Source: Mediterraneibacter faecis JCM 15917 (GTDB lineage Bacteria > Bacillota > Clostridia > Lachnospirales > Lachnospiraceae). Taken from it: DNA of 64,000 bases. The notes below the pieces were generated by a model. That model saw only the letters and a list, made by a program, of their open reading frames with translations, did no database searches and was not told the DNA's origin. The stretch covers positions 1-64,000 of the forward strand of contig BBDW01000006.1 in the NCBI GenBank assembly GCA_001312505.1, in the 5' to 3' direction. A program made the position numbers and the translations under genes. Of the stretch, positions 57,661 through 64,000 are shown in pieces. The first letter of the stretch is position 1, and each line of letters opens with the position of its first letter.

Positions 57661-58164
57661 ATGAAAGAAGAAAGATACTCAATCATATTCAGCAGCAAAA
57701 CAGGAAATACAGCAGAGCTGGCAAATGCGATTCGTGATGCATTGCCGCAGGAGAATTGTGATTATTTCGGAACAAGCGAAATCGAAGAACCGGTATCGGA
57801 AATGCTTTACATTGGTTTCTGGACAGACCAGGGAAATGCAGATAAATCCGCATTGGAGTTATTGCAAAGAATAAAGAATAAGAAAGTCTTTCTGTTTGGA
57901 ACAGCCGGGTTTGGTGAGAATGAGGCATATTTTCAGAAGGTTCTGAATAATGTTAAGAGTTCTATGGATGAAAGCAATCAGGTAGTTGGTGAGTATATGT
58001 GTCAGGGAAAGATGCCGCAAGCGGTGAGAGACCGTTATGTGAAAATGAAAGAGCAGCCGGATCATATGCCGAATCTTGATCTGCTGATCGCAAATTTTGA
58101 CCGTGCTTTATCACATCCGGATAAGAAAGATCTGGATAAGTTGAGAGAGCTGGTTAGAGGATAG
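57661..58164 (+). CDS. flavodoxin-family protein (BilS-like)
   Basis: The 167-aa protein has a flavodoxin fold with a phosphate loop YSIIFSSKTGNTAELANAI and VFLFGTAGFGENEAYFQKVL. The C-terminal helix region (PDHMPNLDLLIANFDRALSH) resembles the small flavodoxin BilS that accompanies the bilirubin reductase BilR. No BilR-like gene lies next to it here, so the partner is unknown. Confidence 0.75.
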   Translation: MKEERYSIIFSSKTGNTAELANAIRDALPQENCDYFGTSEIEEPVSEMLYIGFWTDQGNADKSALELLQRIKNKKVFLFGTAGFGENEAYFQKVLNNVKSSMDESNQVVGEYMCQGKMPQAVRDRYVKMKEQPDHMPNLDLLIANFDRALSHPDKKDLDKLRELVRG

Positions 58165-58220
58165 AAAAGTAAAGAAAATTTTGTTTGACTTTTAATAAAA
58201 CAGGAAATATAATAACTACA

Positions 58221-58267
58221 AACGAGTAGCAAGTAAGCGTAAATCCAGTTTACCGGCTACTCGTTTT
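58221..58267 (+). promoter_or_regulatory. structured hairpin 1 with conserved loop and T run
   Basis: AACGAGTAGC pairs with GCTACTCGTT followed by TTTTT. The inner part has AGCGTAAATCCAGTTTA (58236-58252). The same inner motif recurs at 58461 in a second terminator-like hairpin. It could simply end the flavodoxin transcript, or be one of two related regulatory RNAs ahead of the MATE gene. Confidence 0.55.
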
Positions 58268-58281
58268 TTATTAAAATAGAA

Positions 58282-58423
58282 GTAACTGTTCAGAGGCAAC
58301 CTCCAAAATGCTACGCATTTCGTCGGTGTGGCGTATCCGCCAAATAAAATTTCAAAAACAGTCTTAAAAATGCAAGCATTTTACACCTGTTTTATGAAAT
58401 TTTGCTTGGCTCTGAACAGTTAC
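58282..58423. repeat. family A MITE, copy 3 (142 bp)
   Basis: The same 142-bp element. The left end has one change (GTAACTGTTCAGAGGC). The exact 8-bp duplication AAATAGAA flanks it (58274-58281 and 58424-58431). It is inserted exactly between the two related hairpins. Confidence 0.92.
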
Positions 58424-58444
58424 AAATAGAATATCGCCATGAAA

Positions 58445-58500
58445 AAGTGTGTAGCCTGTCAGCGTAAGTCCAGCTTATAAGACAAGGTGCGCACTTTTTT
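58445..58500 (+). promoter_or_regulatory. structured hairpin 2 with conserved loop and T run
   Basis: AAGTGTGTAGCCT pairs with AGGTGCGCACTT followed by TTTT, with an inner TGTC/GACA stem and AGCGTAAGTCCAGCTTA (58461-58477). That inner motif matches hairpin 1 in 15 of 17 bases. It ends 28 bases before the MATE start, in the position of a transcription attenuator or riboswitch expression platform. No known riboswitch class is recognised. Confidence 0.55.
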
Positions 58501-58528
58501 GTGCAGAAAAGAGAGGAGTTAAAACAAA

Positions 58529-59899
58529 ATGGCGGAAAGCAACAAAATGAAGGATATGCCGGTGAATAAGCTGATGATCCAGATGGGAATCCCGATGATC
58601 TTATCTATGGCATTGCAGGCGGTCTACAATATTGTAGACAGTGCATTTGTAGGAAATATGAGAGTGGGCAGTGAGGCAGCATTAAATGCATTGACACTGG
58701 TATTCCCGGTTCAGATGCTCATGGTAGCAGTGGGAATCGGAACAGGTGTCGGAACTAATGCACTTTTGGCAAGGACACTTGGACAGGGAAACAATAAAAA
58801 AGCAGCAAAGGTAGCAGGAAACAGTCTGTTCCTGGGAGTGATCATTTATGTGGTTTGTTTATTATTTGGCATCTTTGGAGTGAAAGCATACATTTCATCC
58901 CAGACAGTAGATGCAGAAGTTTTTCAGATGGGTGTCAGTTATCTGCGGATATGCTGCGTGATCTCTTTTGGAATTATTTTCTTCTCTTTATTCGAAAAGT
59001 TATTACAGGCAACTGGACGATCCCTTTATTCCACAATCGGTCAGGTGGTCGGAGCAGTTGTAAATATTATTCTTGATCCGATCATGATCTATGGTATTGG
59101 ACCTTGCCCGGAAATGGGAGTGAAAGGCGCGGCCTATGCAACGGTAATTGGTCAGGTAGCGTCCGCAGTATTGCTGTTCATTTTCCATATAAAATTGAAT
59201 AAAGAGTTTGAGCATGGAGCGAAATATATGAAGCCAGATGCAGGTGTTATAAAAGAAATCTATGCAATCGGACTTCCGGCGATCATTGCACAGGCATTGA
59301 TGTCGATTATGGTTTATGTAATGAATCTGATCCTGAAGTTCAATCCGTCAGCACAGACAGCATATGGTTTGTTCTATAAGGTGCAGCAGTTTGTTCTCTT
59401 CCTTGCATTTGGTCTGCGTGATGCGATCACTCCGATCCTTGCATTTGCTTATGGAATGAGAAGTAAGAAGAGAATAAAGGATGGAATCAAATATGGTCTG
59501 ATCTATACGATTACATTAATGATTCTTGGAATTGCCATTACAGAGATTTTCCCTGGGGGGGCGTTCGCAACACTGTTCAATGCAGGACAGTCAAGAGAAT
59601 ATTTTATCGGAGCAATGAGGGTAATCTCAGTCAGCTTTCTGTTTGCCGGAATCAATGTTGCTTATCAAGGGATTTATCAGGCATTGGACGGTGGTATGGA
59701 ATCGCTGGTTATTTCACTTTTGAGACAGCTTATCATTATCCTGCCACTGGCCGGAATTTTTTCGATATTTGTCAGAAATGTCCAGATGGGCGTTACATTA
59801 ATCTGGTGGGCATTTCCTATTACTGAAATAGTTTCATGTTTTGTGGGATATATGTTCTTAAAGAAAATCAGAAAAAATAAAGTTGATGTTTTAAGTTAA
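58529..59899 (+). CDS. MATE family efflux transporter
   Basis: The 456-aa exporter has an intact frame. It begins [20 protein letters not shown] with [14 protein letters not shown], and the second repeat is [20 protein letters not shown]. Its leader carries a structured, terminator-like hairpin, suggesting regulated read-through. AGAGAGGAG precedes ATG. One Gly at 59555 is probably spurious. The cytidylate-kinase-like gene follows 13 bases later. Confidence 0.91.
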   Translation: MAESNKMKDMPVNKLMIQMGIPMILSMALQAVYNIVDSAFVGNMRVGSEAALNALTLVFPVQMLMVAVGIGTGVGTNALLARTLGQGNNKKAAKVAGNSLFLGVIIYVVCLLFGIFGVKAYISSQTVDAEVFQMGVSYLRICCVISFGIIFFSLFEKLLQATGRSLYSTIGQVVGAVVNIILDPIMIYGIGPCPEMGVKGAAYATVIGQVASAVLLFIFHIKLNKEFEHGAKYMKPDAGVIKEIYAIGLPAIIAQALMSIMVYVMNLILKFNPSAQTAYGLFYKVQQFVLFLAFGLRDAITPILAFAYGMRSKKRIKDGIKYGLIYTITLMILGIAITEIFPGGAFATLFNAGQSREYFIGAMRVISVSFLFAGINVAYQGIYQALDGGMESLVISLLRQLIIILPLAGIFSIFVRNVQMGVTLIWWAFPITEIVSCFVGYMFLKKIRKNKVDVLS

Positions 59900-59912
59900 G
59901 GAGGAATCAGAG

Positions 59913-60500
59913 ATGACAAAAAGAATTATTACAATCAGCAGAGAATTCGGAAGCGGCGGACGTTTTATCGGAGAAGAAGTAGCAAAGAAACTTGGAATTG
60001 CTTATTATGATAAAAATATCATTAATGAGATTGCAGAAAAGTCTGGTTTATCTCCGGAATATATTCAGGAAAATGCAGAATTATCGCCGAAAAAAGGATT
60101 ATTCGCATATGCATTTGCCGGACGTGACGTCACAGGAAAATCAGTAGAAGACCTGGTGTATGAGGCACAGAGGAAAGTTATTTTAGAGCTGGCTGAAAAG
60201 GAGTCTTGCGTGATCATTGGAAGAAATGCAGATTATATTCTGAAAGACCGGGATGATGTGCTGAATGTGTTTATTCATGGAGACACACCGGAAAAAATAC
60301 AGCGTATCACTCGCTTATACAATGTAGAAGAACAGAAAGCCGTCAAAATGATGGTAGATATAGATAAAAGACGTATGGCAAATTACAATTTTTATACAAA
60401 CCAGAAGTGGGGGGGAAAAGCTGACAATTATACGCTGTGTTTGAACAGTTCCCAGCTCGGGTATGACAGATGTGAGAAGATAATTATGGAATGTATATGA
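59913..60500 (+). CDS. cytidylate kinase-like family protein
   Basis: The 195-aa P-loop-like kinase starts ITISREFGSGGRFIGEEVAK with KKLGIAYYDKNII, and has CVIIGRNADYILKDR. This matches the cytidylate kinase-like group common in Clostridia. The real nucleotide substrate is not established. It is probably co-transcribed with the MATE gene upstream. Confidence 0.88.
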   Translation: MTKRIITISREFGSGGRFIGEEVAKKLGIAYYDKNIINEIAEKSGLSPEYIQENAELSPKKGLFAYAFAGRDVTGKSVEDLVYEAQRKVILELAEKESCVIIGRNADYILKDRDDVLNVFIHGDTPEKIQRITRLYNVEEQKAVKMMVDIDKRRMANYNFYTNQKWGGKADNYTLCLNSSQLGYDRCEKIIMECI

Positions 60501-60513
60501 CTGTGAAAATATA

Positions 60514-61403
60514 TTCCGAAAAAGCTTGCTATTTGTGAAATTCTATTTCCTACAAAAGGAAAAAAGGGTGCTTTTCAGGATCATGCTTTTTTTGAAGCAA
60601 GTTCTATACGAAAAGTGGATGGAAAATATTGTTTTGTATATTCATCAGAACACAATCATGATCTTTGTTACGCAATGGCAGATTCACCTAAAGGTCCATT
60701 TACTTATGGAGGCGTTCTGGTAGATATTGGTGATCTTTATTTGAATGGAAATGAAGATGAGACACATGCCTCTAATTATTTAGGAAATACACATGGAGGA
60801 ATGCTTCAGATAGAAGATCAATGGTATATCTTTTATCATCGACAGACAAATCGTAGTTCTTATGCAAGACAGGCATGTGCAGAAAAACTGGAACGTAGAG
60901 ATGACGGAGGCTTTCAGCAGGCAGAAATTACAAGCTGTGGCTTAAATCAAGGAGCGTTGAAAGGGATAGGATCTTATGAAGCAAGAATAGCTTGCAATTT
61001 GTGGTCGATAAATGGAACAGGACGATATGATGGAAAGTCACCGAAACAAAAATTGAAAGATCATCCTTATTTCACGCAGAGTGGAAAAGATCGAGAAAAT
61101 AATGGAGATCAGTACATTGCAAATATGAAGAATGGGTCGGTCGCTGGTTTTAAATATTTCGAAATGGGAGAGGCAAATCAGATCGGAATTACTATACAGG
61201 GGAATGCAAAGGGAACAATGCAGGTTTCTGACAAATCTGATTTTGAAAATATTTGTGCAGAGATTGAAGTGAGTAACAGAGAGAAAGAAATGCATACTTA
61301 TAAAAGTGCCTTAAACATCCCAAGAGGAAAAAGAGCATTATTCTTCAGATTTCAGGGAGAAGGGACAGTAGACTTTCATTCTTTTGAACTGATGGAAGAT
61401 TAA
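60514..61403 (+). pseudogene. GH43 family glycosidase, N-terminally truncated remnant
   Basis: An open frame from about 60514 reads IPKKLAICEILFPTKGKKGA, then FFEASSIRKVDGKYCFVYSS, GNTHGGMLQIEDQWYIFYHR and a C-terminal domain resembling a carbohydrate-binding module. This is the second half of a GH43 beta-xylosidase/arabinosidase-like protein. The first 200 or so residues, with the catalytic Asp, are missing and no start codon or ribosome binding site is seen. The C-terminal stop overlaps the shortened end of the convergent MATE gene, so a deletion or recombination scar is likely here. Confidence 0.7.
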
Positions 61404-62671
61404 AACTGGAAGAAGGAGAAATGCCAGAGATTTTTATAAAAATCCAAAGGCATGGAACCAGTAAAATAAGCTGACGGATGGCAGCACCAACCATGTTAAT
61501 AATGCCATTTCCAAGCCCGGAGGAGAAGTATCCGCAAAGAATCGTAATTGCAGACATCACAAAGGAAATGGAAATAATCCTCAGTGCCGGAATGCCGAGC
61601 AGCAGCATTTCTGAACTTGCAGAAAATAATTGCAGCAACTGTCCGGGAAAACACCAGAATATAACAGTTCCGCACAAGGCAATGATTGCTCCGGTAGGAA
61701 GTAAAATCTTCCATGTCTGATGTACACGTTGGTAGTTTTTATCGCCGTAATTATATCCTACAATAGGTATGGCAGCCTGTCCCAGTCCATTGATTGGCAT
61801 CATCAGGAAATTTTGCAGTTTGTAGTAGATACCAAAAAAGGCAACGGCTGTTGCGGAAACATCAAGAAGAATACGGTTTACTACAAATGTCATAATGCTT
61901 CCGATTGCCTGCATAATGATTGTTGGAAGCCCCACCCGGTAGATATCAGCAACATCCTGCCACATGAAATGATAGTTTTTCAGACGGACGTGGATGATTG
62001 GATTTCGGAAACGGTTAAACAGTAAGGCAGCGATAGCACCAGCTATTTGGCCAATGACAGTTGCGATCGCTGCACCACGGACTCCCATTGCAGGACAGCC
62101 AAGCAGACCGAAAATCATAATAGGATCAAGAATAATATTCAAAACAGCACCAATGATCAGAGACAGCATAGATAATACAGTATCTCCAACCGCCTGTAAC
62201 AGTCGCTGAGCATAAGTTTGCAGAAAGATTCCCCCAGCAATATACAAGATTGATGGAAAGATATTGTTTGCAGAGTTCCTGAAGTTCTGAATCAGCAGCC
62301 ATTTTAGTGACAATCGTATCGGACAGAAAAATCCCGATCATTGAAAAGATAAGAGACGTAAAAATCATCAGGAAAAGTCCGGTTGTGGCAGCACGACATG
62401 CTTCCTCCGGCTTATGCTCCCCCCCAATTTTTCTGGAAAGCAGAGCATTCAGACCTACTGCAGTTCCGACACCTACGGCAATCATTAAGAACTGAATGGA
62501 ATAAACCAAAGATGCAGCGGTCAGCGCCGTTTCAGACAATCTGGCGACAAAGATACTGTCAACAATGTTATAGAGTGACTGTACGAGTAAAGACAGCATC
62601 AGGGGGGGAACCGCCATCGTGTACAGTAAAGGACGGATTGGCATTTCTGCCAGTTTGTTTTTGGAATTCAT
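61345..62671 (-). CDS. MATE family efflux transporter, frame broken and C-terminally odd
   Basis: This MATE exporter starts MPIRPLLYTMAVPPLMLSLL with SLYNIVDSIFVARLSE. The 5-C tract at 62231-62235 should be four, which joins YCWG to IFLQTYAQRLLQAVGDT. The frame ends with WIFIKISGISPSSS and a polar tail in place of the usual last helix, and it overlaps the convergent GH43 remnant. So the C terminus may be truncated. An AAGGAGG site precedes ATG. Confidence 0.84.
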
Positions 62672-62698
62672 AAAACCTCCTTATGGCATTGCAAAAAA

Positions 62699-62749
62699 TA
62701 AGCGTGAAATCTGTAAGGACAAGCAAATCCTCATGATTTCACGCTTTTA
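62699..62749. terminator. hairpin upstream of the MATE gene
   Basis: TAAGCGTGAAATC pairs with GATTTCACGCTTTTA around an inner AGGA/TCCT stem. It sits 28 bases upstream of the minus-strand MATE start. It could be a terminator in the plus direction or a leader hairpin in the minus direction. Confidence 0.55.
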
Positions 62750-62867
62750 CAAGCCGGCTTTTGTTACAATTATTTTTCTTCGGACTTATTATAAACGAAA
62801 GGGAAGAGGAAATGCAAGAAAAAAATTAAAGCAGCTTGTATCACTCAGACATTGTGTTTTTCCAATC

Positions 62868-62999
62868 ATGACGGAGAAACGACAGAGTATGCAAAAAAAA
62901 GCGATTGTACAAGAGTATGAGAAGTATAAAGCACAGTTGGAAAAGGGTGGTACAAAGTACAAAATTTGGTTGCTTAACCAGGTAAAAGTGATATACTGA
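62868..62999 (+). CDS. possible 43-aa small protein or remnant
   Basis: The frame MTEKRQSMQKKAIVQEYEKY (then KAQLEKGGTKYKIWLLNQVK) is highly charged and helical. No ribosome binding site precedes the ATG, so this may be the tail of a lost gene. A terminator follows at 63013. Confidence 0.3.
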   Translation: MTEKRQSMQKKAIVQEYEKYKAQLEKGGTKYKIWLLNQVKVIY

Positions 63000-63012
63000 A
63001 TGCATAAGAAAA

Positions 63013-63054
63013 GAAACCGTGTGGAATTACAGTTTTGTTTTCACACGGTTTTTT
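63013..63054 (+). terminator. terminator
   Basis: AAACCGTGTG pairs with CACACGGTTTTTT around a 19-base loop. Confidence 0.8.
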
Positions 63055-63127
63055 AGAAAATGAGAGTTAGATATCACTAACATGAGCGCTGGCAGTTTTT
63101 TGAAAATGAAAAAGAGGACGGATTTCT

Positions 63128-64000
63128 ATGAGAATATTGATTTATGGTGCAGGTGTGATTGGATCCTTGTATGCGGTCTTATTTGCAGAAACTGGTTATG
63201 ATACGAGTATTTATGCCAGAGGTAAAAGACTTGAGTTTTTAAAGAAAAATGGACTGCTTTATAAGAAAAACCAGAACATAAGGCGGGCAGAAGCCACGAT
63301 TCTTGGAGAATTGTCAGATAATGATGCTTACGATTTTATTTTGCTAACTGTCAGGGAAAATCAGCTATATGAAGCACTTGCTGAATTAAAAAATAATAAA
63401 AGCAATATAATTGTTACAATGGTAAATTCATTGGACAGTTATAAAAAATGGGAAGATATTGTTGGAAAAGGGAGAATATTGCCTGCTTTTCCAGGAGCGG
63501 GCGGAAGTATAAATAATGATGGTATCCTTGATGCAGCACTCACTCCAAGAATGATTCAGCCGACAACATTTGCAGAAATATCAGGAAATAAATCCGAAAA
63601 GACAAAGCAGTTTTCAAAGATATTAAGGCATGCTCATATACCATATCAGAAAGTAGTGGATATGCATATGTGGCAATTATGTCATCTTGCCCTGGTGGTG
63701 CCGATTGCAGATGCATATTACGAAGCAGATTGCCCGGAAAGAGCGGGAAAAGACTGGAAGATTATGAAGAAAACAGCAAAAAAATTGAAAAGAAATTTTA
63801 GCTTTTGCGAAAACAGGCAGGTAGGCTGTCACCTTGTAAAATGAATATTTTTCGTTTTTTACCACTGCCAATTATGACGATTATGCTTGCTGTTACATTC
63901 GAAAGTAGCTTTGGAGATAAATTTATGTATCAACATGCTAGGAAGGCACCAGATGAAATGAGGGAGCTGCATAAGCAATTTTATGCTTATATGAAAAAAC
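63128..64000 (+). CDS. ketopantoate reductase-like (ApbA/PanE) protein, partial and frame broken
   Basis: The N-terminal Rossmann motif MRILIYGAGVIGSLYAVLFA and later FDFILLTVRENQ and FPGAGGSI place it in the ApbA/PanE-like NADPH-dependent reductases. Members reduce 2-dehydropantoate or related 2-oxo acids. One base is lost near 63820, after which coding continues (CKMNIFRFLPLPIMTIMLAV) to the window edge, where the gene is cut. Whether it makes pantoate for the CoaX/CoaBC pathway or serves another role is not clear from sequence. Confidence 0.78.

Noticed and set aside
57661-58164. A complete bilirubin-reductase (bilRST-type) operon
   Set aside because: Only a BilS-like flavodoxin is present here; no BilR reductase or regulator is adjacent. 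The flavo-FeS enzyme at 18750 is 39 kb away and has a different architecture.
2056-62609. G tracts as phase-variation (contingency) loci
   Set aside because: The over-long tracts hit housekeeping genes, a tRNA acceptor stem and a terminator stem as well, almost always by exactly +3 or +1. That pattern fits sequence error better than selected phase variation.
1-64000. CRISPR array, rRNA operon, prophage or integrative element
   Set aside because: No regularly spaced direct repeats, rRNA signatures, integrase, terminase or conjugation genes are visible. The tRNAs at 471 and 25082 have no attachment-site duplication that I can see.

Overview
The window looks like chromosome of a gut Lachnospiraceae-type Clostridia (Firmicutes). 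It has low to moderate GC, strong AGGAGG ribosome binding sites, Rho-independent terminators after most units, and gene families typical of that group: EFR1-type ferredoxin, a CD1871A-like CxxC peptide, a BaiCD/BaiH-like enoate reductase, GlgC/GlgD pair, and sucrose and alpha-galactoside PTS/GH cluster. No rRNA, prophage, CRISPR array or complete insertion sequence is visible.

Layout. 1-1020: a small secreted peptide gene, a tRNA-Arg and a degenerate tRNA-like copy, and a small broken ORF. 1075-5832: TetR regulator, 924-aa multi-FeS flavoprotein, membrane protein. 6120-6482: two tiny amphipathic-peptide genes. 6601-11507: serine/cysteine catabolism (UPF0597/CyuA-like protein, iron alcohol dehydrogenase, AraC regulator, SdaAA, SdaAB). 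11659-15818: thiol-redox operon (CxxC peptide, membrane 4Fe-4S protein, TlpA-like lipoprotein) with a two-component system. 15915-22217: NSS transporter, MerR regulator and a divergent 1,156-aa fusion of enoate reductase, NAD-epimerase-like domain and zinc ribbon. 22389-25970: GDSL hydrolase, lipoprotein, tRNA-Glu, tRNA-Cys, ECF S-component. 26222-31898: a Dlt-like surface-modification operon that carries a BtrK-like PLP decarboxylase. 31895-44368: housekeeping and accessory genes (DnaQ-type exonuclease, CoaBC, CoaX, GlgD/GlgC, MATE, L25, TRIC-type channel, EFR1 ferredoxin, an XRE regulator, HD hydrolase). 44553-55452: sucrose, alpha-galactoside and maltodextrin use. 55555-64000: three more MATE genes, EIIA(Glc), flavodoxin, cytidylate-kinase-like protein, a GH43 remnant and a ketopantoate-reductase-like gene cut by the window edge.

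Two results stand out. First, the 26222-31898 operon combines DltB-, DltD-, DltA- and DltC-like parts with a decarboxylase of the family that acts on carrier-protein-bound amino acids. This suggests decoration of an envelope polymer with a decarboxylated amino acid rather than D-alanine. Second, two short mobile repeat families (142-bp and about 109-142-bp copies) share the end GTWACTGTTCA and 8-bp target duplications, which implies one trans-acting transposase.

Sequence quality matters for every gene model here. More than 40 G or C tracts are 7-8 long where protein families, a tRNA stem or a terminator stem call for 4-5. About 16 further tracts are one base too long and break reading frames, and about 18 single-base losses occur elsewhere. 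Most broken genes below are probably intact in the organism. The two real remnants are the PTS EIIB tail at 52782 and the GH43 fragment at 60514.
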